The translations under genes and the position numbers were made by a program. A stretch of 64,000 nt of DNA from NCBI GenBank assembly GCA_026018925.1, contig JAKSZU010000002.1, positions 14,474,162 through 14,538,161 of the forward strand. The letters are read 5' to 3'. Source of the DNA: Tupaia tana (taxonomy: Eukaryota > Chordata > Mammalia > Scandentia > Tupaiidae). Every line of letters begins with the position of its first letter. Within the stretch, counting starts at the first letter, position 1. The notes beneath the pieces are model-generated. The model made no database searches. It was not told the origin of the DNA and saw only the letters and a list, made by a program, of their open reading frames with translations. Below are positions 13,087 to 25,850 of this stretch, piece by piece.

Positions 13087-16000
13087 TGATTTAGCCTACA
13101 GGGTTACAATCAACCCTGTGACATAGGGAAGCATTGTGGGAGTGTCGCTGCATGGCCCTGCTGTAACTGGGGCTGCGCCTCCTCCCTGACCAGCGGCTAT
13201 CTGCCTGCCTCTTCCATTGTTATTAGACTGGGCCACGTGAACATTCTGATTATAAAATCTATCTAGGTCAATGTACATTAAAACCCTTCTCTTTTGGTTA
13301 ACTGGGATTTTCATTCTGTCACACACACAACAAAGATCAGATTAATTTGACAAGGCTTATTAAAAAAAAAACGTAAGTTCTTTTAGAGCTTTATATATCC
13401 AATACTGATGTTTATAGACACAGAATTTCACCAATTTTTAAACAATAAAACATAAAATTTAAGATACCAAAAGTCATAGCAAAGATGATACTTTTTTCTG
13501 AGCTGATATAGTGACATAAATTTTAATACTTTTTCAAGTTTATGCCTGAATAAGAAATAAAAGATATACAGAAAGAGAGACAGAGAGAGAGAGATGAAGA
13601 AAGAGAATAGGATTTTCTTCTCAAAGTGCAATGACCTACATCAGAATCATTTCTAAAGTCCTTCCAGCAGCACCCAGCACCCAGAAGGATGCCCTACTTG
13701 GGGGGATGTGTCAAGAGGGCAGGATCGTCATTTTCAAAGCTGTGGAGCTCTCAAGCTTGAAATCTGGTCTTATGCAGTAAGCCATGAGCTATATTAACAG
13801 AAAATACACTTTGTGTGTATCTTAACATTACCTCAATGTTTAAATTCACTGAGAAGAAAAAAGAACAGATCTAGATTTTGTATTTTCAGATCAACTTACA
13901 AAAATTGGGGTAACCCATATTTTAATGTGGAACCAATACATATCTTGTTTGCTCTGGAACCCCCGCAGCACCTAACAGAATCTCTTGTACACCACAGTGG
14001 TTCAGTACATAAGGGGTGAGCCAGTGGGCCAGTGAGTGAGCACATCATGGTGTCTTTTCCTTGCTCAAGCTGTGCCCTACCTGCTACTTTCAAGAATACC
14101 ATAATACCAGTGATCCAAGTCATGATTAAATTGGTCAGTGCAAAGCCTACACGTGGAGGTCCACCCCTCTTAGAAATGTTACAGAGAGGCTCTCAGCCCA
14201 CCAGACAGGGAACAACCCTTTGTCTCCTCTCGTCTTGGATCTAACAGTAGCCTTCACTCTGCTCTGACTCTGTGGGATTATAAGATCTGCTTCTCCATCC
14301 ATTTGTACTCAAGAACTATGCTGAGTGATAATCTAAGCACAGTCAAATTCGGTTCCAACCCCATCATCCCGTTTCTTCTTCCATAAGTAAAAACTTTGCA
14401 ATATGAAACAGGAATAGTGATACTGATCTGTTTCACTCTAGCCAGTTTCAACCCATTTGATTTACTTAAGAGAAAAAAGAGACAGACGAATGTGTTCCTG
14501 GGCCTTTCTGTTTTCTATGGTGACTACTCATCTGGTCTCCAAACGCTCTGCCTTTAATTCAAGGGTCTATGATGTGTGAGAGCTTTAGCACATACTAAAG
14601 ATTTTAAAGCACCTAAAATAAATGTGAGAGGTGCTGACTCTGGTCACTGTGCTGTTTGTCATACAAAGCAAGTGTTCCAAGACCAATCCCAGGGTGTCGC
14701 TCACAGTCTTTTATCCTAATACTCTTTCTTTAAAATTGGATTACCCTAGTGTCCTCTCAGAAATTCGCATTTGCAGGAACCATAGAATACTCCTTCATAT
14801 TTTAGGACTTTCCTTGTCTTCAAGTCCCTTGTGGTTCCCCGTCAACCACATTTTGTGAAGTTCATGTTACTAATCTTTGCTCTGTTTCAGAAATCCACTG
14901 AGCTGGTGTCATGAGTATCACTTTTGATAAGCTGGTGGGGAGGTGATTTACAAAAAGGAAATACAGTCAATGCATAAATTAGGAAACCATCAGTTATTAC
15001 ATACTTCTAATATGACAACTAAGAAATGGAAAAATAGTAATTTCATAGAGATAGTTAGAAACTGACAGGAAAAAATATATCTAGTCACTCTGCTCATAAT
15101 GTAAATCATCTTCTGATTTTGGATCTCTTACTAACAAGCTTTGTTATCTTAGAACACTCATTTCCTATCTCTGAAAACTGTCCTCCTCATTTCTGACTAG
15201 AAAAACTATCCGGTCCGTTTCCTCTCTGAACATAGGAGGTTATAAGAGTATTTTGTAGATGGTCTGATTGCTGACAACAGATGGATAGATAACTTACTCT
15301 TTGTCAATTTATGGAAGAAAACAAAGGGCAGTAAGTCCCTTTGCTTCCCACTGCTGGTGCTCCCCACCTAGAACCTACTATTTCTATAATATGCACCTCA
15401 TTGGCTCCAAAGCATGCCTGGCCCCCGTGATGATATTAATGTCATAACAGGCTTCTTCGTATTAGCACAGCACACTGACAGAGCAGTTGTGGCTGATCTA
15501 AGGCATTACATAAAAAATCCTATTTATGCAAATTTTTCAAACTGTAGATTGACAAGACACTTTGTTTAAAAGGTTCTTTATTCATGTTTAAGAGCAGTTG
15601 ACTGACAGAATACATTGTCAGAGCTCTATTGTGAAGCCTCGGGCTCCTTGACACAAGCAGCTCTTATTCCTTCATGGAGTACAACACAGAGAGGAGCAGT
15701 GGGCAGCCTGAAGCCACCCAAGTGGAACCTTGTCTGCAGTCACCTGATCCATCAACCTGCTGCTAAAACTATAGAAAACATCATCAACATAAATGGACCG
15801 GTCTCTTGGCCTTCTTCATTGGGAGTCCTCAAATTAAGGAGAAATGTAAGAATAGGATGCCACGCTCTGCTGCATTCAAACCTCTACAGATGCAACATCA
15901 CCATGCAATGTAGAAAACCTTTCACATAACAACATACACAAGAAGAAAATGTTGCGAGTGTTTTGACTGGTGACATACAAAGGATGAGACAGAGTCTATC

Positions 16001-17079
16001 AACCATCAGTTGGAAAGCTCAGGGAATCATGGATCCTTACATGGAAAGGCCTTATTTCACGAATCTGAATCAAGTTAAGATTCAATAGTTGTACATTGAA
16101 TCTTACAACCCAGAATCTTTAGGGTGCAGCACAGGAAAAGCTCTTGAGTAATTATCTACAGGCTTAAGAAACAGAGCCTTAGACAAGGGAAAGCATGAGT
16201 TCTCAAGGCTTTATTTGACTTGCCCCAAATGATTAATCAAGTAACAGAAACAAAACTATAATGAAAGTCTTCTTATTCCCAAACAAATGGCTTTTCTTAC
16301 TATTTTCCAGAAAATACAACAACTCAAGGTCATGAGGACCAACCATTCTTCCCTCAGTATTTTTAAATATATCACTAGATCTAGAAAATCCAGCAGAATA
16401 CTAGGTGCCAATAACAAATTTTTTTACCATAGAAATACTATGTTGTATTGCATTTCCTTTTATATTAGCCTAGATGGATTATTTTCAAACAAATACCTTT
16501 GTAAAAACTATTGCATTTCTAGGTGGTCTCAGTCAGTAAACATCTCTTCTCAATGCAAAATCTCAGGCAAGTGAGAAATAAGAAAACAAGTAATGAAGTG
16601 GAAATTTCTCTTCAATGATAAGCTAATATTAAAATATTCTCAGTCATAAGCAATAATAGACTGGCAGCCTTTCCCATTACATATGGTGACAGTGAGGATT
16701 CCCATCTGAGAACCAACAACATGAAGGAGCCAAGAAAAGCCTGTATTTCCTCAGGTAGCTCACTTATGGGAGAAGAGAAGAAGCAACTGTGTCATGCATG
16801 CCAAGGCTTAGATTCTAACAAATCACAAAGGAAATGAAAGGATCAAGAAGGACCAGGAGTGCTTCTGTAATAAACATTCTCCACTCTGAGGGAAACTTCA
16901 GGAGTGGGACAGAAAGATTCCCTTATAACACAACGCAGTTATTATTGTAAAGATATTGTTGGAGATTTTTATATATAATTTGTATTACTATTCATACATT
17001 AAATCACTATACATCATTTAGATTGTGAAGACACTTCATCCAGCATGACACCTCAGTTCAGGCCAGTTGAGACCAGCAT
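13087..17079. other. Unique DNA with a possible MIR trace near 16165-16260
   Basis: Four kilobases without a recognisable gene. A GA-rich run occurs at 13572-13606. Near 16165-16260 an antisense MIR-like order (AAACAGAGCCTTAGACAAGG ... ACTTGCCCCAAATGA) is visible. Short open frames show no domains. Confidence 0.5.
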
Positions 17080-18109
17080 ACACATCCTTGTTAACAGATA
17101 ATAAATCTTATCTGTGTCCCACAAGAGTCTTACCTCTCCTTTTCCCCCCACAAATTTCCTTTGCAATGCTCTTACCCTCCCACATGCTTTTTCCACTTTC
17201 TCTAGTGTCCATTACAATTTTTAATACCCTTAAGTTCTCCAGTCTTTTAGTCTCTACCATAGAGTGCAGTCAGTATATGTTAAATGGAAACATAAAATGT
17301 CTCTCTTTCATAGCCTGACTCGCTTCACTCAGCAACAAATCTTCCATATTCATCCACTTTCTATCAAATTCCAGAGCCTTGTTGTTTTTTATGGCTGAAT
17401 GGTATTCCACAGAGTATATGTGCCACACTTTTTCCATCCATTCATCTGTTTGTAGACATTTGGGTTGCTTCCATGTCTTAACAACTGTGAATAAGGCTGC
17501 AATGAATGTAGGTGTGCAAGCGCTTTTCCGATTGAGTGCTCTCCTGTCATTTGAGTAGATACCCAGGACTGGGATTGCTGGATCATATGATAGTTCTATT
17601 TGAAGGTCTTTGAAGAATCTCCATATTGTTCTCCACGGTGGCTGGACCAATTTACATTTCCACCAACAGTGTAAGAGTGTTCCCCTTTCACCACATCTCC
17701 TCCAGCACTTATCATTATTTGATTTTTTAATCTTCACCATTCTGACTGGGGTTAGGTGATATCTCATTGTTATTTTGATCTGCATCTCCCTTACAATGAG
17801 GGATGTTGAGCATTTTTTCATATGCTTTTTGGCTGTTCATATGTTTTCCTTAGGGAGTTGTTTATTCAGCTCATTTTCCCATCTTTTAATTGGGTTAAAC
17901 ACTTTCTTGCGGGTAAGCTGCTTGAGTTCCCCGTGTATTCTGGTTATCAGTCCCTTATCTGAAGCACAGTTAACAAAAATTCTCTTCCATTTCGAGGTTG
18001 TCAAGTCGCACTAATTACAGTGTCCTTTGCTGTGCAGAAACTCCTTAATCTGATGTAGTCATACCTGTCTATTTAGGGGATTATTGCCTGTGCTTTGGGA
18101 GTCTTTCTT

Positions 18110-18374
18110 TTTTTTTTTTTTTTGGAGAGGTTTTTACTATAGGGCGCGTACGTTCGCCAGACAGACAGAGAGAGACATAGAGACAGAAAGTGAGAAATCA
18201 CCCCCCAGGGGGATGACCACGCCGCAATCCCTTCTCCTCCATTCTCCTCTCGGGATCTTGGGGACACACGCACATGCACCCGAAGTGAGTTTAAGTCGCT
18301 GGGTTTGGGACTCGAACCACGGTCGACTACATGGGAGTCCAGCGACATAGCCATCACGCTAATTGCTGGTCCCA
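18110..18374 (-). mobile_element. SINE-A copy inside L1
   Basis: Poly-T then GGAGAGG, CGCGTACG, the CCCCCCAGGGGG run and a head ending GCTGGTCCC. Perfect target duplication GGAGTCTTTCTT at 18098-18109 and 18375-18386, inside L1 ORF2. Confidence 0.93.
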
Positions 18375-18543
18375 GGAGTCTTTCTTAGGAAGTCTTTGCC
18401 TACCCCAATGTCTCCCAGAGTTTCCCCGGTGTTTTCCACCAGCCACCAGTAGTTTTATAGTTTGCCATCTCAGGTTTAGATCTTTGATCCACTTTGAGTT
18501 GATTTTTGTTAATGGTAACAGATAGAGGTTCAGATTCATCTTT

Positions 18544-18887
18544 TTTTTTTTTTTTTTCGGTAGAGGTTTTGTTTTTTGTTTTTTTGTGTTTTGTTTTGTT
18601 TTGTTTTGTTTTGTTTTGTTTTGTTTTTGCTATAGGGCATATGCACTCACCAGAAAGACAGACAAACAGAAAGACAGAAAGCAAGAAATCACACCCCCCC
18701 CCCCCCACCGGCCCCGGAGGGGTGGCTACACCACAGTCCCTTCTCCTCCATTCTCCTCTTGGGATCTTGGGTACACATGCAGGCACACGCACCCAGTGTG
18801 AATTTAAGCCACCGGGTCCGGGGCTGGAACCGTGGTCAACTACATGGGAGTTTAGCAACACAGCCATTACACTAACTGCTGGTCCCC
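18544..18887 (-). mobile_element. SINE-A copy with expanded (GTTTT)n tail, inside L1
   Basis: Target duplication CAGATTCATCTTT at 18531-18543 and 18888-18900. The tail has grown into a (TTTTG)n microsatellite over about 18560-18627, and the inner C-run is 13-14 long near 18693-18706 where other copies have 6-7. It is thus about 80 bp longer than its relatives. It lies 157 bp from another SINE-A in the same orientation. Confidence 0.92.
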
Positions 18888-21661
18888 CAGATTCATCTTT
18901 CTGCAGGTGGATACCCAGTTTTGCCAACACAATTTGCTAAAGAGGTTTCCCTTTTACTGCTGGATTGACTGGTACCCTTTGTCAAAGATAAGTTGGGTGT
19001 GTTTTGGGGTTTATTTCTGGAATCTCTACTCTGTTCCATTGGCCCTCATATCTATTTTTGTGCCAATAATGCTGTTTTAATTATCGCAGCTTTGTAATAT
19101 ATTTTGGAGTCAGGAAGTGAAATGCTACCTATTCCAGTCTTCTTACACAGGATGACTTTAGCAAAACAGGGTCTTTTATGGTTCCAGACAAATTCTATGA
19201 TTGTCTTTTCTAGATCCATGAAGAATGTCTCTTGCAATTTTATCAGGACTGCACTAAACACGTAGATTAATTTGGGTAGGATTGCCATTTTTATTTTATT
19301 GATTTTGCCAATCCAAGAACATGGGATGTCCTTCCACTTTTTGGTGTCCTTTTCAATTTCCTTTTTAAGGTTTTCCTAGTTTTCCTTGTAGAGGTCTTTG
19401 ACTTCCTTGGTTAATTTTATTCCTAAGTATCTTATACTTCTTGTGGCTATGGAAAATGGGATTACTTTCTTCAGTTCTCTCTGTCTGCTTGTTGTTTGTA
19501 TATAGAAATGCTATAGATTTTATAAGTTAATCTTGTATCCTGCCACTTTACTGTATGCATTTATTACTTTGAGAAGTTTTTTCATGGATATTCTTGGGTC
19601 TTCTATGTATACAATCATGTCATCTGCAAACAGAGATAATTTCAGCTCTTCTTTTCCTATTAGAATGTCTTTTTATTATTTTCTCTTGTCTGATCACATT
19701 GGCTAGGATTTCCAGTACTACATTGAAAAGGAGTGGAGAAAGTGGGCAGCCTTGTCTTGTACCTGTCTTTAGTGAAAAAGCTTTTAGCTTTTCCCCATTC
19801 AGTATAATGTTAGCTGTAGATTTTTCATAAAAGGCTTTTATTATTCTGAGAAACAGTCCTTCTATGCCAATTTTACTGAGAGTCTTGATCATAAAGGTAT
19901 GTTGTATTTTGTCGAGTGCTTTTTCCACATCGATTGAAATGATCATATAGTTTTTATCTTTCTTTTTGTTAATATGGTGTATTACACTTATGGTTTTGCA
20001 TGTGTTGAACCACCCTTGTATCCCTGGAATAAAGTCTACCTGGTTGTGATGAATAACCTTTTTGTATGCTGCTGAATACGTTTAGCAAGTATCTTGTTGA
20101 GAATTTTTGCATCTATATTCATCAGGGATATAGGTCTTTAGTTTTCCTTTTTTGTCGTATCCTTATCCATTATGGGAATGAGGATAATGGAGGTTTCATA
20201 GAATGAATTTGAAAGGATTCCTTCCTTTTGGATCTCAAGAAACAGTGTGAATAGAATGAGGGTTACCTCTTCTTTAAAAGTTTTGTAGAATTTGGTAGTG
20301 AAGCCATTGGGGCCTGGACTTTTCTTTGTTGGGAGGTTATTTATTACTGATTCAATCTCATTGCTTATAGGTCTATTCAGGCTTTCTATGCCCTCCTGAG
20401 TCAAACTTGGTAGATTACATGTGTCCAGGAATTTGTCCATGTCATCTAGATTTTCTTCTTTATTGGCATAGATTCACTCAAAATATCCTCTAATGATGTT
20501 TTGTATTTCTTTTATGTCTGTTGTAATGTTGCCTAATTTGTAATGGATTTGACTTATCTGGTTCCTTTCTCTCTTCTTAATTAGTCTGGCTAATGGTGTG
20601 TCAATCTTGTTTATCTTTTCAAAGACTCAGCTTTTACTTTCATTTACTTTCTGTATAGTTCACTTATTTTCTATTTCATGTATTATTTCTTTTCTCCGGG
20701 TTTTTTTTTTGGATATTTTTGTTGTTCTTTTTCTAATTCCCTGAGGCATGATGTTAGGTTTTCCTTTTCCACCTTCCCCATCTTTTCCTTATGCACACTA
20801 ATCGCTGTGAACTTCCCTCTTATGGATGCTTTTGCAGTTTCCCATAGATTATGGAAACTTGTGTATTCATTATCATTAGTTTCCATGAATCTTTTTATTT
20901 CCATCTTAATCTCTGCAGTAGTCATTCAGAAGTAGGTTATTTAGTTTTCATGTATTTGTATATTTTTAAAGACTTTTCCTGACATTAATATCAAGTTTAA
21001 TGTTGGATATAGTTTCTATGCCTTTGAATCTGTAAAGGCTGCTTTTTTGCCCTATCTATCATGTAATCAATCTTTGAGAAAGTACCATGCGGGGCTGAGA
21101 AAAATGTATATTTTGTGTTTGGGGGCGGAAAGTTCTATAGATGTCTATCAAGTCCATCTGATTTATGGTATCATTTAGGTCCTGAATCTCTTTGCTTATT
21201 TTTTGTCTCATTGACCTGTCTAAAGGAGATAATGGGGTGTTGAGATCTCCAACTATTATAGTGTTACAGTATATCTCTCCTTTTAGATCTAGCAGTCTTT
21301 CCTTTAAATATTTGGGTGCTCCTGAGTTCAGTGCATAGATATTTACAAGCATTATATCTTCTTGGTGAATTAGCCTTTTTTTAATGATAAAATGCCCTTC
21401 TTTGTCTTTTCTTATGGTTTTTGTCTTGAAGCCTATTTTATCCAAAATCAGTATAGCAACTCCTGCTCTTTTTTGGTTTTCATTTGCATGGAATATTGAA
21501 TTATATAGAACACAAGAAAACTATGGAAAGGAAATCCTAAGAAAGGCTTTCTTGATGTAAGAAATTCAAAGGACTACATCTTAAAAAAGAACTGAAGTTC
21601 ACTGTGGTGCAACATATGACCCAGGAATTGTCAAAAACAATAGGGAAAAAAATCAGCCAGC

Positions 21662-21879
21662 TGGAACCAGCAGTTGGCATTAGGGCTATGTTGCTGGACT
21701 CCCATGTAGTCAACCGCAGTTCAAGTCCCAGACCTGGTGGCTTAAACTCACACCAAGCATGTGTGTATGTGTGCCCAAGATCCTGAGAGGAGAATGGAGA
21801 AGGGGTTGTGGTGTGGCCATCCTTCCCAGGGGGGTGATTTCTCACTTTCTGTCTCTGTCTCTCTCTGTCTTTCTGGCAA

Positions 21880-21910
<31 letters not shown>

Positions 21911-21922
21911 AAACTCAAAAAA
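21662..21922 (+). mobile_element. SINE-A copy with (CA)n
   Basis: The head reads GAACCAGCAGTTGGC. The family GCGAGCGCATGC region has become an (AC)n run of about 12 units (21887-21911) before the A-tail. Imperfect 15-bp target duplication AAAAAAATCAGCCAGC / AAAAAAATCAGACAGC at 21646-21661 and 21923-21938. Confidence 0.92.
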
Positions 21923-22289
21923 AAAAAAATCAGACAGCAATTATTCAAAGCTAACAATTGATTGTGATAGCAGATAGCAATGCAATCAAATAGCTTGTCA
22001 GAGAGATCAAGGAAGAGATTTCTCTTCAAACTCTGTCATCCCCATTGCCCAAAGCTACATTCTCTAAGGAGCAATGTCAGAGGAGACATAATTCAGAGGA
22101 AGTAGATTTCACTTTAAAACTCTATCCACATCATTAAACAAAAAAGCAAACAGCAAAACAGTAATCTTAGGGGGAGAGGAGAAATTGGTATCCTTAGATT
22201 ATATATTTTCTAAAATTTCCAATTAAAAAAATTAATATGAGACAAAGAATCAAGAAAGTGTAATTCATTTACAGAAAAAAGCAAGCAAG

Positions 22290-22600
22290 GAAAACTACTT
22301 TTTAAAATTGCCTAATTGACACAATAATTGTACATTTTATGGGGTATGGTATGTTTTTTTTCAATGCATGAATACAAGTGTAACCATCAAGTCAGGGTAA
22401 TTAGCATATCCATCACCTCAAACAATTATCATTATTTTGCATAGGGAGAATTTTAAATCCTATATTCTAGCTATCTTGAAATACAATAATTTATTTATTC
22501 TTAACTATAATTAGCTTACTACATTATAGGACACTAGAACTTATTTCTATTTAATTGTAATTTTGTATCTATTAATTCAAATCTTTCCTTTTTATATTTT
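22290..22600 (-). mobile_element. L1M-type 3' UTR, antisense
   Basis: The order GGGTAATTAGCATATCCATC, ACCTCAAACAATTATCATTA, TTCTAGCTATCTTGAAATAC and GGACACTAGAACTTATT is the antisense 3' UTR of older L1M subfamilies. It may be the 3' end of the antisense ORF2 remnant at 24304-26964, now separated from it by later insertions; that link is inferred. Confidence 0.75.
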
Positions 22601-22829
22601 TTATTTCATTTTCTTTTATACATTCAATCACATTATTATTTGGCTTACAAAATGTATATTTCAACAGGTGAACATTTCTCCTTAGTACAGTTGATAAAAC
22701 TACAACATATCTTCAACAGATAATGCCACATTTCTTTGTCCCATTAATGCTTTACTTCCCTATTTTTCTTCTAAATTTCCTTCCTCAGACCCTCCTCTTT
22801 CACACACCCAAATTCAAATCTTTCTTTGA

Positions 22830-22975
22830 GAGAGCTCAGATGTCAGAATTAACAGATAAAGACTTCAAAATAGCAAATAATATTTTCTCAAGAAACCAAA
22901 AAAAAAAATCATACTTAGAACGGTACAGGAGCATATGACTAAAATACTTTATTAAATAGACAATGCAAAGAAACA
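22830..22975 (+). mobile_element. Possible L1 ORF1/5'-region scrap
   Basis: The phrase CAGATGTCAGAATTAACAGA followed by TAAAGACTTCAAAATAGC resembles the L1M segment upstream of or within ORF1. It is short and decayed, and the assignment is tentative. Confidence 0.35.
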
Positions 22976-23025
22976 GGAAGAAAAATAACAAAATAAAAAC
23001 TTTAGATTTAAAAATATACACTCAG

Positions 23026-23465
23026 TTGGAAAGACACTTGCACATTGCAGCATTATTCACAATTGCTAAGATAAAGAATCAACCTAAGTGTCTGAGAACA
23101 GATGACTAGATTGAAAAAATGTGGCACATCTGTTCTATGGAATACTCCTCAGCCATAAAAAAAATAATAATAAAAAAATTGAGATTCTGTCATTTGGTAC
23201 AAAGTGAACATAGAAGACTTAATGCTAAGTGAAGCAGGCCAGGCCATGAAAGACAGAGTGTGTAAGTCCCCACTCAATATATACAGAATGTCTGCACTTC
23301 AGGCAGAAACTGAAAGACTGGAAGATATAATAGCAGGAACAGCAAAAACAGATACAATATTCTTATTGTATAGGAGGGGGCAGATAGCTGGGAGGCATAC
23401 AGAGAAACTCAAAAGGGGAAAAAAAAAGGTATGATAAAAATAAACAACAAAAAATATATGTAATA
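23026..23465 (+). mobile_element. L1 3' end, sense strand
   Basis: The ORF2 C-terminal region (GCAGCATTATTCACAATTGC, ATGGAATACTCCTCAGCCAT, and a short frame at 23204 reading MNIEDLMLSEAGQAMKDR) is followed by an L1 3' UTR with GGAGGGGGCAGATAGCTGGG. It is 5'-truncated at about 23026 and has an A-rich end near 23400-23465. Confidence 0.85.
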
Positions 23466-23499
23466 AACTTCCTAAATTTACTACCCAGTAAATTCAAGT

Positions 23500-23640
23500 T
23501 GTCAAAAGACAGAATCAGGCCTTTTCTGTCCTCTCAGGCTCTCTCCTCCCTTTCAGAAGTATACTTTTGCTTTTACTGAATAAACTACCTTTTCTTTTAT
23601 CTATCTGTGTGTTTTGATCAGTTCTTTGTCTAAAACACCA
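23500..23640 (+). mobile_element. Possible LTR fragment with AATAAA
   Basis: A pyrimidine-rich block leads to GCTTTTACTGAATAAACTACC with an AATAAA signal near 23579, then CTGTGTGTTTTGATCAGTTC. This order resembles the R/U5 end of a class I ERV LTR. No primer-binding site or internal region was recognised, so this is tentative. Confidence 0.35.
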
Positions 23641-23938
23641 AGAACCTGGTTATCATCACAGAAGCCATCCTACAACAAAACAACAGCAATGAGAGTTCAG
23701 CAGTTCTCAGAGCCCCTGGCAACCGGCACTCTTCCCACTGTGTCAAAACCCTCAACTGGGGTCAGGTTGGGTAGTAACATAAGGCCCCTGGCAGGACAAC
23801 TTAACCTCCTTCCACCTGTATGTCTGGGGAGTCATGTTGCACAAATTCTTGCACTCCTACGGGCCCACTTACATTGGGTGTCAGAGTTCAGGGCTACAGT
23901 GCCAAGTTCCACTTCACAAGACTCCATCTTGGTGCTGT

Positions 23939-24170
23939 ACGGGGGTGCAGCAATAAAACGCAATGTGCTGCAAATATGACCCATACAGAAAAGTTCTGGG
24001 TTCCTGTCTGCAGACCTCCCTGGGTTTGCCAGTGTCTTGTGTGCCCATGATCTAGGACTGGCTAAGGCTGGGGGTGAGTCAGGGCATCAAGCCCCCATTG
24101 GGGGTTCCCTGTCTCTCTCTCTCACCCATGAAAGCTTAAAGTAAATATAAAAAAGAATCATCAAACTTAA
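23939..24170 (+). mobile_element. SINE-C copy
   Basis: Head GGGGGTGCAGCAATAAAACG, then GACCCATACAGAAAAGTTCT, a B-box-like GGGTTCCTGTCTG, a CCCCCATTGGGGG inverted run and a CTGTCTCTCTCTC tract, ending in A-rich DNA near 24150. The head matches the minus-strand copy at 24971-25205 (GGGGGTGCAGCAGTACCACA). Confidence 0.55.
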
Positions 24171-24670
24171 AGACTAATCAACAGAAATTATACAATGTGT
24201 AGATCAAGGAGAAAATAAATAAATAAAAATGAACAGAGCATAAAATAAATATGAGACACCAGCAAACATTCCAGCATACGTATAATAGGAGTACTCAAAA
24301 GAGATGGGGGGGAAGCAAAGAATATTCACAGAAATCATGGCTAGGGCAGTGTTTGTCTTTTGTACCTTACTTATTTCACTTAGCATAATGTCCTCCAGCT
24401 TCATCCGTTTATTCATTGGTAGATACTTAGACTAATTGCATATTTTGGCTATCCTGAATAATGCTGACGAGAATACAGGAGTGCAGATATCACTTGGACA
24501 TAGGGATTTCATTCCCTTTGGATATACACCCAGAAATAGAATTGTTGAATCACATGATAGTTCTACTGCAAATTTTTTAAAGAAGTTACATGCTGTTTTT
24601 CATAATAGCTGTACTAATTTACATTCCCATCGATGACTGCAAGAGTTCCTTTTACTACATTTCCTTTTTT

Positions 24671-24926
24671 CTTTTTTTTTTGGTGAGGTTTTTGCTATAG
24701 GTTGCGTGTGTTTGCCAGAAAGACAGAAAGAGACAGAGAGACAGAAAGCGAGAAATCATCCCCCAGGGGGGATGGCCACGCTGCAATCCCTTCTCCTCCA
24801 TTCTCCTCTCGGGATCTCTCACGCACACGCGCCCAGTGTGAGTTTAAGCCTCTGAGTCCAGGACTCAAACCTCATTTGACTACATGGGAGTCCAGCAACA
24901 TAGCCATTATGCCAACTGCTGGTCTC
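24671..24926 (-). mobile_element. SINE-A copy inside L1
   Basis: Poly-T then GGTGAGGTTTTTGCTATAGG, CCCCCAGGGGGG, and a head ending CTGCTGGTCTC. No clear target duplication seen. Host is antisense L1. Confidence 0.9.
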
Positions 24927-24970
24927 TCTTCATATCCTTTTAAATACTTTTTATGCCTTGTCATTTTTTT

Positions 24971-25205
24971 TTCAAGTTTATTTATTTCTTTCATTAGAGA
25001 GAGAGGGAGGAACTGAGGAAGAGAGAGAGAAATAGAAAAACAATAAAGAGAGAGGCACCTCAACAAAGTCTTCATGCCACAATCCAGTCTACCATAGCCT
25101 GGATTATAGGGGTGCACAAGCACATAGAAGCCCCAGTCATGAACCAGGGGCCTTCTTATGTGGATCCAGCAACACAGAGCATTGTGGTACTGCTGCACCC
25201 CCAGT
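24971..25205 (-). mobile_element. SINE-C copy (best preserved)
   Basis: On the minus strand it starts GGGGGTGCAGCAGTACCACA, has a B-box-like GGTTCATGACTGG, a body with GGATTGTGGCATGAAGAC, a CTCTCTCTTTATTG..TCTCTCTCTC tract and an A-rich AATAAATAAACTTGAA tail. It sits in L1, which continues on both sides (CTTTTTATGCC / GTTGATCCTTGTG), so it is a discrete insertion of about 235 bp. Confidence 0.65.
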
Positions 25206-25648
25206 TGATCCTTGTGTTGACTTTTTGGTAGTAGCTCTGTTAGCAGGTATGAGGTGATAATCTCATTGCAGTTTTGATTACAATTTCTCTGATGTTTAGT
25301 AAGGTTGAGCACTTTTGAATATACCTCTTGGCCATTTGTAAATGATCTTTTCAGAAATGTCTTTTCAAATACCTGACCCATTTTTAAATTAGGTTATTTA
25401 TTTTCTTGATCTTGAGTTGTCTGAGTTCCTTATACATTTTGAATACTAGCTCCTTATCAGATATGTGGTTCATAAATATTTTCTCTCATTATGTAGGTTG
25501 TATTTCACTTTTTTGACTGTTTCATTTGTTATGCAAAAGCTTTTTAGTTTGATTCAATCTTTGTTGTCTATTTTTACTTTTTTCCTTGTGCTTTTGGGTT
25601 CATATCTAAGACATCTTTGTTCAGGCTAATGTCAAAAAGCTTTTTCCT

Positions 25649-25850
25649 GGGGACAGCAGGTGATATAGTGTTTAAGGTGCTGGACACTTCCATATGGCCA
25701 ACCACGGTTCAAGTCCCGGACCTGGCGGCTTGCTATCTCACTTTCCCCCTCTCTCTTTCTCTCTCTGTGTCTCTCTCTGGTCAAATTAAAATAAAATGAA
25801 TGAATAAATAAAAATGTAAAACAAAATAAAATGACTCATCTTTAAAGAAA
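25649..25850 (+). mobile_element. SINE-B copy (short form)
   Basis: Head GGGGACAGCAGGTGATATAG with B box GGTTCAAGTCC, then directly CTTGCTATCTCACTTTCC. The body of SINE-A from the AAACTCACGCC word through the C/G inverted run is absent. The 3' end is CTGGTCAAATTAAAATAAAA plus an (AATAA)n tail, instead of ACCTCTCC(A)n. An imperfect duplication around AAGCTTTTTCCTG / AAGCTTTATTCCT flanks it. Confidence 0.85.

Larger units (their letters stand above)
17080..21494 (-). mobile_element. 5'-truncated L1 with broken ORF2, antisense
   Basis: On the minus strand ORF2 remnants lie in family order. The endonuclease piece is at 21059-21445 (GDLNTPLS and DLIDIYRTF motifs). The reverse transcriptase is at 20138-20440 ([15 protein letters not shown]) and 19620-19946 ([13 protein letters not shown]). 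The FADD active-site codons are at 19619-19630. The C-terminal region is 17270-17821 ([12 protein letters not shown]), followed by the 3' UTR down to about 17080. A frameshift near 19670 puts FADD out of frame with the upstream RT block, and other stops break the frame. The 5' end is missing: truncation falls in the endonuclease domain, with no ORF1 or 5' UTR. Two SINE-A copies interrupt it. It is dead, but the best-preserved L1 here. Confidence 0.93.

Noticed and set aside
17270..17821. 183-codon minus-strand frame as a host gene
   Set aside because: It is the ORF2 C-terminal part of a truncated L1.
23500..24170. A complete class I endogenous retrovirus
   Set aside because: Only an LTR-like R/U5 signature is visible; no primer-binding site or gag, pol or env remnants were recognised, and the following part belongs to SINE-C.
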